59,739 bases of DNA, taken from positions 1-59,739 of the forward strand of contig CAJOEI010000008.1 of NCBI GenBank assembly GCA_905233465.1, in the 5' to 3' direction. Position numbers and translations under genes: made by a program. Positions within the stretch are counted from its first letter, which is position 1. Every line of letters starts with the position of its first letter. The notes under the pieces are model-generated. The model saw nothing but the letters and a program-made list of their open reading frames with translations. It had not been told where the DNA came from and did not search any database. Source of the DNA: an uncultured Bacteroidaceae bacterium. GTDB lineage: Bacteria > Bacteroidota > Bacteroidia > Bacteroidales > Bacteroidaceae. Shown in pieces: positions 35,257-44,885 of this stretch.

Positions 35257-37227
35257 TTATTCTTCTCTGGCTTTGAGCAAGATCCTATCAATGGAGAAGG
35301 TGGTCTGGTATTCGGCCTGTTCGGCACGCTTGACGGCACCTGCACTGATGGTGATGGTGGGATAGGACTTGGCGATGTTGCGGTAGGACTTGGGGAACGT
35401 CACCGTGCCGGCATACTTAGCCTCCACACGCTGACCATCGTAGTCGAACTTCATCTCGTCGGTCTTGGTCTCATTGCCGCGCTCGTCTATGCGTGAGATG
35501 CGCACAGAGATGTGGTTTTTCTGGAACGGAGTGCGACCCTGTGTGGCAACAATGATGCTGTCGGGGTCGTAGCGGTAGAAGTCGGGCACCATTACGATGT
35601 AGACATCATAGGGCACGTTGGAGAACACCTGATGTCCGCGTTCGCGGTCAATGATCTTGAACTCCACCTTCGGCAGCTCGGGATCGGCATAGAATGTCAT
35701 GAAGCTGTTCTTGGTCACAGCACCGAGCAGGCTGTCATTGACAAGTTTGCTGGTCGAGCTGTTGAAGCTGTAGGTCTCGTACTGGCTGTTGTAGTCATAC
35801 TTGTCCGTCTGCTTCTTCTCCTGTGCAGTGAGGTTGTGGCGCACAATCTGGAAGATGTTGAACGATGAGGCCTGAATCTCAATATCCTTGTAGCCGAAGG
35901 ACTTGTTGAAGTTCCACTGGTCTACGGGGAAGACAATACCATTGGATACAGACACGGGCTGCTGGTTGGCAAATATCAGCGGTTTGACATTCTGTGTTGC
36001 CAAAGAGTCGATGGCGAAGGTGTCGTCGCGGGTATTGGTGAGCTTATTAATCTGCTTTGTGAGGAAGTCATCGATAGTCCAGAAGTTGGACTGCTCGGCC
36101 GTGCGCTTCTGCGTGCGGACGTTGAAGACCAACGGCGAGACGAGATCCATGCTGATGGCCTCATCCTGAACTACAGCAAGAGTCTTGACAGAATCGGTGA
36201 GACTCATCAGCATGTTTTTCTTGCTGGTTGAGTTATTTTTTGCCAAAGCATCCTCACGCGTCTTGTCGTAGTACTGGTCAGCATAGTCGTACCATGTCAG
36301 CATCTCGTTCTTGGCAGCCTCCCATGCGGCATCGGTGGGTAGCACCATTGCCCATATGGAGTCTTCGTTCTCGAGGTTGGCGGCAACACCCTTGTGGGGC
36401 ATGACCCATTCCACTGACGACGGCTGATAGCTGTACTGATAGAGAGAATTGTAGCGTGAGTACACACTGTCAACGTAGATTGGCTCACCTGTCTCAGGAT
36501 TTGAGCCAGCCTCGGCACTGAGGTTGGAGTTGAAGTACAGGGTGTCGTGCTGCTCTAACCATGCATTGAGATGGCGGAAGCGTGTGGCATTAGCACGGAT
36601 ATACTCGTAGACGTTGTATGTGAACTGTGGCTGCTGTGACATCTTGTGCAGCACGCCGTTGGTAGCCGGGATGTTGTAGTCCTTGCCGTTGCATGCTGGG
36701 TCGTCGGCGTTCTTCAGCTTGATGCCCTTAAAAGCCTTAGCCTCGCGATCGAAGGTGGCTTTCTTGTTATTGATCAACACCAGCTCCTCGGCCTCGCCAC
36801 TGGGGTTGGTGCCGGTGGCAACAAAGCGGTTGCGGGCGACGAGGTTGCCCACCAGACGGAGATAGACATCGTAGGGGCGCACCTGCAGGATGGAATCATA
36901 CACGCGCACATCCTCGGCCGTGAATGCATCGTTGTCGGGAGCAAAGACGGTGAGTGTCTGTGTGCCGGAGAGCACATCCTTGAAGGTGTAGTCCTGAATC
37001 TGGTGCTTCTCGTCCTTGAAAGCAGGTGTCTTCTGCACAATGCTTGCGAAGTTGCTCAGGTCGGGATTGCTACTGAGCTGTTCCCAGAGTGTCTTCGTGG
37101 CGTTTTGCCCTATGCCTCCGCCGTCCTGAACATCGAAGTGGTCGTCTACGCACGATGGCACCACGGCCAACAGGCCTGCGGCAAAGAGTGCTCCGGCGAC
37201 GAGTCTTGATATTTTTCCTTGTATCAT
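35257..37227 (-). CDS. Fasciclin (FAS1)-domain lipoprotein (1)
   Basis: 656 residues; lipobox VVPSC (Cys26). A FAS1 H1 motif TVFAPDNDAF lies at 93-102 and an H2-like segment NGVLHKM near 190. The second half has no clear fasciclin box and may be a diverged FAS1 or beta domain. FAS1 domains mediate adhesion to proteins or glycans; in Bacteroidetes they occur as surface lipoproteins beside SusCD pairs. Lies 28 bases upstream of the susC gene (1) on the same strand. Confidence 0.78.
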   Translation of the reverse strand: MIQGKISRLVAGALFAAGLLAVVPSCVDDHFDVQDGGGIGQNATKTLWEQLSSNPDLSNFASIVQKTPAFKDEKHQIQDYTFKDVLSGTQTLTVFAPDNDAFTAEDVRVYDSILQVRPYDVYLRLVGNLVARNRFVATGTNPSGEAEELVLINNKKATFDREAKAFKGIKLKNADDPACNGKDYNIPATNGVLHKMSQQPQFTYNVYEYIRANATRFRHLNAWLEQHDTLYFNSNLSAEAGSNPETGEPIYVDSVYSRYNSLYQYSYQPSSVEWVMPHKGVAANLENEDSIWAMVLPTDAAWEAAKNEMLTWYDYADQYYDKTREDALAKNNSTSKKNMLMSLTDSVKTLAVVQDEAISMDLVSPLVFNVRTQKRTAEQSNFWTIDDFLTKQINKLTNTRDDTFAIDSLATQNVKPLIFANQQPVSVSNGIVFPVDQWNFNKSFGYKDIEIQASSFNIFQIVRHNLTAQEKKQTDKYDYNSQYETYSFNSSTSKLVNDSLLGAVTKNSFMTFYADPELPKVEFKIIDRERGHQVFSNVPYDVYIVMVPDFYRYDPDSIIVATQGRTPFQKNHISVRISRIDERGNETKTDEMKFDYDGQRVEAKYAGTVTFPKSYRNIAKSYPTITISAGAVKRAEQAEYQTTFSIDRILLKAREE

Positions 37228-37249
37228 AACTTGAAGAGAGTTTTAATGT

Positions 37250-39496
37250 TTACCAAATGTCCTCGGGCTCGACGGGGTTGTCGTAGACTTCCTTCGACAC
37301 AAATTCCAGATAGTCCATGAAGAACTGTGCCTGGGTGTCGTTGAGCACACTCTTGAAGCGGATGTAATAGGTCTTGTCGGGGTCGAGATCGGCACTGACC
37401 ATGATACGTCGTGTCACGTGCTCAGCCTGCATACCGTTGTTGGCGCTGGCCGAGGTGCCGATGAGGAATGACTTCGGACCCTTCATGAAACCGCGTGCAC
37501 GCAGGTTCTTGGTGATCTCGTCCATTTCCTCGCTGCTGAGGTTGACCTCGGCAGCATAAACAGCGTCGCTGACGTAGCCGAAGTTGGACTGCTGATCGCC
37601 ATTGGCAAAACGGTGACGCACAAAGCCGATGCGCAGATCCATAGGAATACCGGCTGCCGGCAGGTAGCTGAGGTTGTCGCCGAAGTACACCTGACACATG
37701 CTGCGATGGCTGGAGCCAGAGCTCACGCCGAAGCGTATCTCATAGTGACCCTTCATCGGCACGGGCGGGAGCTTCATGGTGAATTCATACTGTCCGATGA
37801 CGTTGAACTCATCCATCTGATAGTTGCTCCAGCCCTGGTTGAGGCCGTTGAGGTAGTAGAACTTAGTTCCCTTCTGCATCGACACGTCGGCAAGATAGTT
37901 ATATTCCACGGGGAATGCCTTGGTGCGCGGTGCGCCATCGGGATATGGTGACAGAGGACGACGTATGTCGTTGTTCATCATCTCGGGGAACAACGATGCC
38001 ACATCGATACGCAGGCGCTCGCCAGCCAGACGACGCTGGACATTCTCGGTGTAGACCAGAATGCGCTCGATGGGGTAGATGGTGGAGTTGAGGATGTTGT
38101 GGTGAGTGGCACTACCATAGGTGTCGGTGTAGACCTTGTTACCTACGTTCTCATCAGGATAGATGGCCACGCTGCTGCCAACCTCACGGAACATGCCACT
38201 CTCGTGGTAGTCGTTGATATCCTGTTTCTCGGAACCAAACTCACCACGTCCGTTGCGCAGGACGGGGAAGCGGTTGAGGTAGACACCGTCGGACTCAGCG
38301 CTCTCGAAGACCTTGAGCAGGCGACGCTTGCCCATCGTGACGAAATACTCGTAGACGGGGATGGTGTAGCTTGTGGAGGTAGTCCAGTAGTAACCATATT
38401 CGTTGTAGTGTATCACGAGACGGTCGCTGCTGAGCTTCTCGGGCAGGATGTGGTATGTGACAAACTGGTTGACTATGTTGTCCTCACTGGTGTAGTTGTC
38501 ATCTGTTGTGGCATCGGTATAGACATTCTTGCTGATGAGCCAGTTCTTGATGTCGTTGACGGTGATGTCTTCAACGCTCTTGCCCAGCTCTGCCTCCCAG
38601 ACCTCGTCGGGTTCGGCGAAGATGGTGAAGCCATACTTGCGATGCTTGGGCAGCGAGCCTATCTCGGTTGCCGGCTCAGTGGGATGCTGTGGCAGGTCTT
38701 CCACCTGCTTGTTGAGATAGAGTTTCTCCCACACCTCGTCACGTGTGCGGCTGAGGGTGTCGTCAAGGCCACAGGCAAGGATGAGCTTAGCCATTGTGAG
38801 GAAGCCCTTCTTGCCCTCTGCCAACCACTGGCGCAACAGGTCGGACATGGTGTCGTTGCTCGGAGCAATGACGTTATGCACCTCGTGTATGCGACCGTTG
38901 ATGGTCTCGATGTCGCGGTGGTTGAGGTCGATGAAGGCCATACCGTTCATCCAGATGCTGTCTGTCTGTGCAATGGATGTCTTGTAGAGCTTGCGGTCGT
39001 TGAGGTTGGCAGTGGCAATCTCATCCTTATCCTTGAGGGACGAGATGGTACCCATGTCATAAACCTCACCGTTGTTGCTACCATCGATGATACTATTATA
39101 TACTATCACCTTGCGGACGGAGTCCAGCGTGGCCTCGGTAGTGAAGCCCTCCCACGACGGCTGTGTGATGATGCCCTTGGTGTATAGGGTGTCAAGATAG
39201 TCGTAAATGGCCTTATTGGTAGGAGCAAAGCATGTGAAGTGGCCACGTGCCGATAGGAGCTGCGCCACCGATGAAGCCGAGAAGTCGCTCACTGGCACCT
39301 GCGAGAGCAGCTTGACATACTCGGTGTAGAGTGCCGAATCGGGGCTGGTCTGCAAGTAAGAGAGCACGGTATATTCCGTCAGCGTGAATCGGGCTGAGGT
39401 GTCGATATCCTCCGTGCACGACGCAGTGGCCAGAGCACCCACGACAGTCATTGCCAGCACGAGCTTTAGCTGGTGGAGTTTCTTGATGTACTTCAT
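37250..39496 (-). CDS. Fasciclin (FAS1)-domain lipoprotein (2)
   Basis: 748 residues; lipobox ATASC (Cys27). 'HFTCFAPTNKAIYDYL' (about 85-100) is the FAS1 H1 box and 'INGRIHEVHNVI' the H2 box. A second FAS1 repeat is suggested at 'SYLQTSPDSAL..' plus middle boxes around 'YHILPEKLSSD'. The C-terminal 200 residues are beta-rich ('MKLPPVPMKGHYEIRFG'). 22 bases before the next fasciclin gene. Confidence 0.75.
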   Translation of the reverse strand: MKYIKKLHQLKLVLAMTVVGALATASCTEDIDTSARFTLTEYTVLSYLQTSPDSALYTEYVKLLSQVPVSDFSASSVAQLLSARGHFTCFAPTNKAIYDYLDTLYTKGIITQPSWEGFTTEATLDSVRKVIVYNSIIDGSNNGEVYDMGTISSLKDKDEIATANLNDRKLYKTSIAQTDSIWMNGMAFIDLNHRDIETINGRIHEVHNVIAPSNDTMSDLLRQWLAEGKKGFLTMAKLILACGLDDTLSRTRDEVWEKLYLNKQVEDLPQHPTEPATEIGSLPKHRKYGFTIFAEPDEVWEAELGKSVEDITVNDIKNWLISKNVYTDATTDDNYTSEDNIVNQFVTYHILPEKLSSDRLVIHYNEYGYYWTTSTSYTIPVYEYFVTMGKRRLLKVFESAESDGVYLNRFPVLRNGRGEFGSEKQDINDYHESGMFREVGSSVAIYPDENVGNKVYTDTYGSATHHNILNSTIYPIERILVYTENVQRRLAGERLRIDVASLFPEMMNNDIRRPLSPYPDGAPRTKAFPVEYNYLADVSMQKGTKFYYLNGLNQGWSNYQMDEFNVIGQYEFTMKLPPVPMKGHYEIRFGVSSGSSHRSMCQVYFGDNLSYLPAAGIPMDLRIGFVRHRFANGDQQSNFGYVSDAVYAAEVNLSSEEMDEITKNLRARGFMKGPKSFLIGTSASANNGMQAEHVTRRIMVSADLDPDKTYYIRFKSVLNDTQAQFFMDYLEFVSKEVYDNPVEPEDIW

Positions 39497-39532
39497 AGTT
39501 TTGGATTTTGCTGTTAAACTGTTTTGTGGGTA

Positions 39533-41329
39533 TTATTCGGGTATGCCTTTCTCGCGGTTCCATACAGGATTCTGCGGGAAGAGGTACTGATTGGCTCGCA
39601 GCTCCATGTAGTAGACTGGGCTGTAGAGGCCATAACGGTTCTTGATGCGGTTCTCGAGCACTGCCTGCTGGCGGTTGTATGCGCCCTTACCCAGCCAGTT
39701 CTCAACCATCTTCTTGACACCGTCGGCACCATCCATGTACTGCGGCTGGAAGGGGTCTGCATTGCGACCGCCGCCGATGCGCTCGGCATAGCGCACGAGG
39801 TCAAACCAGCGCTTGCCCTCGCCGCAGAGCTCCAGCAGACGTTCCTTCATCACAAGGTCGATACACTTCTGGGCTGTATTCTCATTGTTGGAGAGGCCTG
39901 TCTCCTGGTCAAGCAGGGAACGCTTGTGCACGGCATCCACGATGTCGCGGCACTCGCGATATGCGCCAACCACGGCCTTAGCCTCAGCTATCATCAGCAT
40001 GACATCCGTCAGACGATAGACAATCCAGTTGCGGTATTCACTCTCTGAATGTCTTGTACGGACCTTGCTGCCGTCGGAGGTGAAGGAGCAGTCATTCCAC
40101 TTCAGCATATATGGATGGGAGAGTTCTTCCTTGTCGCCAGTGGCGGCTGTACGCTTGGTGCAAGAGTACCACAGACGTGTGTCCTGAGCTATGTTGGTCT
40201 TGTTGTTGTTAAGCGCATTCTCCATTGCGTCGGCGCTGGCACAAAGAATGGTGGCATCGGTGTGACCGAACATGGTGTTGACAGCGGTGTTCTTGCGCTG
40301 GTCAGAGGTATTGAACTGCAACTCAAAGATGCTCTCATCGCTGTTGCCGTAGGCAAAGATGCGCAGATAGCTGTCCACTGTCACGCTACCCATTCCGTTG
40401 AAGTCACCTTGAGCGTCCTTGTTTTGGATGAGCTGGGCATTGGAGATGCCGCTGCCGAAGTCGTCCTTCTCAACACGTAAACGGTCGAATTGGCTGTTCA
40501 CTGTCTGCTCTGTCTGCAAGGCGAGGTACTCTATTGACTTCATGCCTGCATCGATGGCAGCCTGAGCATCGGCCTTCACACTGTCGGCCGAGACACCGCG
40601 GCCCTCAAGCAGGGCGCTGCGCCAGAGATACATGTCGCACAGGAGGGCATAGATGGCGGTATTGGTCATCAGGCCCTTGGTGTCGGCAGTGCCATTGGAG
40701 CCGCCGAAGCGGTTATGCGCCTGTCCGGCCACAGCCTTGACATCGTCGATGAGGCTGTCGAGCACCTCCATCTGCGGAGTGGCAGTGAACGGATGTGTCT
40801 CTTCATCGGAATTGATGACTTCCTTGCTGTAGGGGATGTCCTTGAAGGAACGCAGGAGATAGAAGTAGTTGAGTGCACGCAAGGCGGTGACCTCAGCCTT
40901 CATCTGGTTCCATTCTGTGCGTGTGAACTGTGCGTCACGCGACAACACGAGTTCGCCGTTGGCAAGCACCTTGTTGCAGAAGTTGATGGTGGTGTAGACA
41001 GAGCCCCAGTCATAGAAACCCATCGTGGAGTCCAACTCCGCCAGCATTATCTTCTTATATGTATAGTAGTCATCTTGACTGTGATAGTCTTGGTTGAGGT
41101 AGTATGCGTCGGAACGAACGTCACCCCACACAATGAGCTTGTGTACGGTAGACGCCATCTGCTGGTAAGCACCATAGCGCACACCCTCCAGGTCGTTCTT
41201 GTCCTCCCAGAAGTTCTCTTCCACGACACGGTCCTGAGGATATATCGTCAGGAAGTCATCGCATGAGGTGGCTCCGAGGAGTGCAATGCCGAGCATCGCT
41301 GCGGCAGATAAATATTTGATTCGTTTCAT
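39533..41329 (-). CDS. SusD/RagB-like lipoprotein (2)
   Basis: 598 residues, normal length. Lipobox ATSC (Cys23), then 'DDFLTIYPQDRVVEENFWED' and 'LRALNYFYLLRSFKDIPY', diagnostic of SusD, with the C-terminal 'MKERLLELCGEGKRWFDLVRY' block. Partner of the SusC encoded 13 bases upstream. Surface ligand binding is inferred from family. Confidence 0.9.
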   Translation of the reverse strand: MKRIKYLSAAAMLGIALLGATSCDDFLTIYPQDRVVEENFWEDKNDLEGVRYGAYQQMASTVHKLIVWGDVRSDAYYLNQDYHSQDDYYTYKKIMLAELDSTMGFYDWGSVYTTINFCNKVLANGELVLSRDAQFTRTEWNQMKAEVTALRALNYFYLLRSFKDIPYSKEVINSDEETHPFTATPQMEVLDSLIDDVKAVAGQAHNRFGGSNGTADTKGLMTNTAIYALLCDMYLWRSALLEGRGVSADSVKADAQAAIDAGMKSIEYLALQTEQTVNSQFDRLRVEKDDFGSGISNAQLIQNKDAQGDFNGMGSVTVDSYLRIFAYGNSDESIFELQFNTSDQRKNTAVNTMFGHTDATILCASADAMENALNNNKTNIAQDTRLWYSCTKRTAATGDKEELSHPYMLKWNDCSFTSDGSKVRTRHSESEYRNWIVYRLTDVMLMIAEAKAVVGAYRECRDIVDAVHKRSLLDQETGLSNNENTAQKCIDLVMKERLLELCGEGKRWFDLVRYAERIGGGRNADPFQPQYMDGADGVKKMVENWLGKGAYNRQQAVLENRIKNRYGLYSPVYYMELRANQYLFPQNPVWNREKGIPE

Positions 41330-41342
41330 ATCTTCAAGAGTG

Positions 41343-44300
41343 TTAGAAGCCGAGGTTGATACTTGCAGTGAAGGAGCGTGAACGCGGTGTGCGGTTGTTG
41401 TCCACTGCGATGCTGAATCCCGAGGGGCTCACCTCCGGGTCGGTACCGGTGTACTTGCTCCATACAAAGAGGTTGTTGGCCGAAGCATAGAGCTTGAGTG
41501 AGCGTATGCCCCACTTCTTGAGCATCTTCGGGTCGAAGTCGTAACTGAGCTGCACGTACTGCAGACGCAGATAGTCACCATTCTCGACATAGCGGTCGGA
41601 AGGCAGTGAGTTGTAGCTCGAGAAGTTCGTGGAGTTAAGTGCTCGCGGAATCACTGTCTCGTCGCCGTTCTTACGCCAGCGCCATGTGGTGGCGAAGCTC
41701 TGGTTGGCATTCGAGCGCATGCTCTCAGCGTTGGCACGTGCCAAGTTCACAATCTGGTTGCCAATACGGAAGTTGAAACCTGTGTTGAGTGAGAGGCGAT
41801 CCCACTTGGCTGTGAAGCCGAAACCACCGTTGCACTTAGGATTGGAATTTCCAAGATAAACGACGTCGTAGCGGTCAATCTGTCCGTCGTGGTTGATATC
41901 CTCGTACATGGCATCACCGCCGGAGAAGGGCTTGCCGTTGCTCTCGGTGTAAGCATAATAGAGCTGCAGCGGCTCACCGCGCTGGTCGGTCAGCATGTTG
42001 CCGTCGGAGTCATAGGCTATAGGACATGAAGCGTTCTCGCCACGGTGTGCGGCAGCGGATGCAGTGTTGATGGGGTTGCCCTGTGCGTCGTAACCTGTAC
42101 CGTGGAGCATTGCATCGGCATAGTTGTTGAAGGTATTGCCATTGGCATCCACCTCATACTGTCCGTAGCGGTACCACGATGTCTGGGTGTAGCCGCTGTG
42201 GTCGTAGTCGTAACGATAAACGCCTTTGTACTTCAGACCATAAATGGAACCCAGTGCGTTGCCCACCTGCACACGGCGCAGAGCATCGTATTCGAGGTTG
42301 GCAGGCTGATAGGTGTCGCTGGGGTTAAGGGCATCGAGGATGAGTGCATCCATCTCCTCGACTTCGTTGAAGTTCTGCGCCACGTTAGCACGCAGCTTGA
42401 GCTGGAACTTGCCGACCTTGGCAAACCAACCTGTGTGGAAGTTGAGGTCCCAACCCTTGTTGCGCATCGTACCGCCGTTCATCTTGGCCAGCGAGCTGAA
42501 ACCATTGGCGGATGCAATACGCTGGTTGTGCATGATGAGGTCCGTTGTCTTGTGGTCGTAGATGTCAAGCTCGAAGTTGAGCAGGTCTTCCAGCAAGCCG
42601 AGGTTGAAACCGAGGTTAAGCTTACGTGTCTTCTCCCAACGGATGGAACGCAGCGAAAGGTTTTCGGGTTTGATGACAGTGTGACCGTCATAGTAACCAG
42701 CAGAATAATAGCGGTTGTACTGGCTGTAGCCGCCGCCACCGGTGTTACCCGTGACACCCCATGTGGGACGTATGGACAACATGCTGAGCCAGCTCTTGGA
42801 CCATTTCATCCACTCTTCGTCGATGATATTCCAGCGCAGACCCACGAAGGGGAATGTGCCGAAGCGGTTACCCTTGCCGAAGGCCGTGGAGCCGTCCCAA
42901 CGCACGCTGACGTCGAGGTTGTACTTACTCTTAAATGATGTGTGAGCCTGCAGGAAGAAGCTGGTCTCGCGCCATTCGTTGTTACCTGCACTCACGCCTG
43001 TGAGCAATGCGTTGACAGTGGGGTCGGTGATGTATGTCGGCACATTCCAGAGGTCTGTGCTCTGGCTGCTCGACTGTCCGCTCTTCATCTCCCAACGTGC
43101 CAGGGCACTGGCCGACCAGTTCTCATTGTTGAAATGAGGATAGAAGGCCAAGTCATGACGTGTGGTGAACTCAAGGCTCTTATACTCTGAATTGCCCACG
43201 GTGTTGCGGTTATTGTAATGGTCGGCATTATCCCAACGCTGTGATGTCTCACCGCCATAGACCCAGTCCATAGTGCGCAACTCGGCAGGTATGTAGCGGT
43301 CGTTGCTGGTGTTGTAGACGTTGAGCTGCACGTCGCCCTTGTAGTTGAGCTGTGTGTGGTCGTCGTCCTTGCCCAAGAGCTTGTACTCGATGGCAAACTG
43401 AGGAGTGAGGTTGTACTGGTTCTCCTTGTTCCAGCCGCCGTAAGCGTAAGCCACGGGGTTGCCGTTCATGAACATGTCACGCAGCTCATAGCTGGTGTGG
43501 TGACCGTCGTTGTTGCCAGAGAGGTCCAAAGGCAACATGTTGAAGTAGCGGCCCGTGGGCACATACGTCAGGGTGCCGTCGACATCCTGTGCCATGAGCT
43601 CGTTGATGCTCATGTTCGGCATAGCGGTGTATGCACGGTTGAGGATATCATTGGGATTGTTCTTGTAGTTGGTGGTGAACGTCAAGCTGATGTTCGAGGT
43701 AAACTTGATGCGGTCACTGACCCAGTAGTCAAGGGCTGTCTGGGTGGTGAAACGGTCAAGCTTCTGTGCGATGATGGAACCCGTCGACTTGTCGTAACCG
43801 GCAGAGACGCGGAAGGTTGCCTTCTCACCGCCACCAGAAAGTGTGACGTACCACTTGTGTTCCTTACCAAACTGGCGCACAGCGTCAATCCAGTCGGTGT
43901 TATTGCTGTAGTGGCCATAGATGTCGGCAAGGTTGTTGTTGTAGTCCAACTCAAGGATTGACGTTGCCTTCTGCTGTGGATTGTAGTAAGCCTCCTTCAG
44001 CATCATGGTGTAACCGTCACCGTCAAGCATCTTATAGCCGTCGGGCTGCCATGTGCCGTTGAACTTATATGAGAAGGTGACATTGGTCGGTCCGCGGTGA
44101 CCGCGACGCAACTTGATCTCGATGACACCGTTGGCACCACGCGAACCCCACTTTGCTGTCGAAGCATCCTTGAGGACCTCGATGCTCTCGATGTCCTCGG
44201 GGTTGACGTTGAGCAGCGTAGAGAACTGTTCTTCGTTGTCCATATCCTCGAAGTTGACGCTCTGTGCGTCTTCGGGGAGCTCGAAGATGTGGTCGTTGAC

Positions 44301-44873
44301 AACAATCAGAGGCTGTGCATTACCGTTGATGGTGCTGGTACCGCGCAGACGCATCGTGGTACCGGAACCGAGGTTACCGGAGTTGGCCACGATATCCAGA
44401 CCTGCGATCTGACCTTGCAGCGCCTGGTCAACAGACTCGAAGGCCATACCCTGCATCTCGTCCATGCTGAAGGTCTGTGTAGCACCTGCCAGCTCGCGAA
44501 CCGGGATGTTCAGACCGCCGCTCTGCTGCTTCTTCTTACCGACAACCTTCACTTCCTTCATCACCTTGGTGTTGTCCTGCAGTGTGACCTTGAAGACGGT
44601 ACGTGTACCAATCTTCTGGCTCCAGGGCTTGTAACCCATGAAGGTAATAGACAGGTTGTTATTGGGATCCTTGATATTGAGTGTGAAGTTACCGTTCATG
44701 TCAGTCACGGTAGCACTGACAATACGGTTGTTCTTGTCTCTCTCCACGACATTAGCGCCGATGACGACATCGATGTCATCCGATACGGTACCCGAGATAC
44801 GTCGTTGGGCGCTGACGTTGGTAGCTGTCAGGAAAATAGTCCAGAACAGTATAAGTTTAATCAGTCTATTCAT
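41343..44873 (-). CDS. SusC/RagA TonB-dependent transporter (2)
   Basis: 1176 residues. Signal peptide to SAQ (about 22), CarboxypepD_reg-like domain ('RISGTVSDDIDVVIGANVV'), plug with VNPEDIESIEVLKDASTAK and GSRGANGVIEIKLRRG, and a long barrel ending in 'SINLGF', with the terminal Phe used for outer-membrane insertion. 12 bases after fasciclin gene 3. Confidence 0.9.
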   Translation of the reverse strand: MNRLIKLILFWTIFLTATNVSAQRRISGTVSDDIDVVIGANVVERDKNNRIVSATVTDMNGNFTLNIKDPNNNLSITFMGYKPWSQKIGTRTVFKVTLQDNTKVMKEVKVVGKKKQQSGGLNIPVRELAGATQTFSMDEMQGMAFESVDQALQGQIAGLDIVANSGNLGSGTTMRLRGTSTINGNAQPLIVVNDHIFELPEDAQSVNFEDMDNEEQFSTLLNVNPEDIESIEVLKDASTAKWGSRGANGVIEIKLRRGHRGPTNVTFSYKFNGTWQPDGYKMLDGDGYTMMLKEAYYNPQQKATSILELDYNNNLADIYGHYSNNTDWIDAVRQFGKEHKWYVTLSGGGEKATFRVSAGYDKSTGSIIAQKLDRFTTQTALDYWVSDRIKFTSNISLTFTTNYKNNPNDILNRAYTAMPNMSINELMAQDVDGTLTYVPTGRYFNMLPLDLSGNNDGHHTSYELRDMFMNGNPVAYAYGGWNKENQYNLTPQFAIEYKLLGKDDDHTQLNYKGDVQLNVYNTSNDRYIPAELRTMDWVYGGETSQRWDNADHYNNRNTVGNSEYKSLEFTTRHDLAFYPHFNNENWSASALARWEMKSGQSSSQSTDLWNVPTYITDPTVNALLTGVSAGNNEWRETSFFLQAHTSFKSKYNLDVSVRWDGSTAFGKGNRFGTFPFVGLRWNIIDEEWMKWSKSWLSMLSIRPTWGVTGNTGGGGYSQYNRYYSAGYYDGHTVIKPENLSLRSIRWEKTRKLNLGFNLGLLEDLLNFELDIYDHKTTDLIMHNQRIASANGFSSLAKMNGGTMRNKGWDLNFHTGWFAKVGKFQLKLRANVAQNFNEVEEMDALILDALNPSDTYQPANLEYDALRRVQVGNALGSIYGLKYKGVYRYDYDHSGYTQTSWYRYGQYEVDANGNTFNNYADAMLHGTGYDAQGNPINTASAAAHRGENASCPIAYDSDGNMLTDQRGEPLQLYYAYTESNGKPFSGGDAMYEDINHDGQIDRYDVVYLGNSNPKCNGGFGFTAKWDRLSLNTGFNFRIGNQIVNLARANAESMRSNANQSFATTWRWRKNGDETVIPRALNSTNFSSYNSLPSDRYVENGDYLRLQYVQLSYDFDPKMLKKWGIRSLKLYASANNLFVWSKYTGTDPEVSPSGFSIAVDNNRTPRSRSFTASINLGF

Positions 44874-44885
44874 ATCATTAAGTAT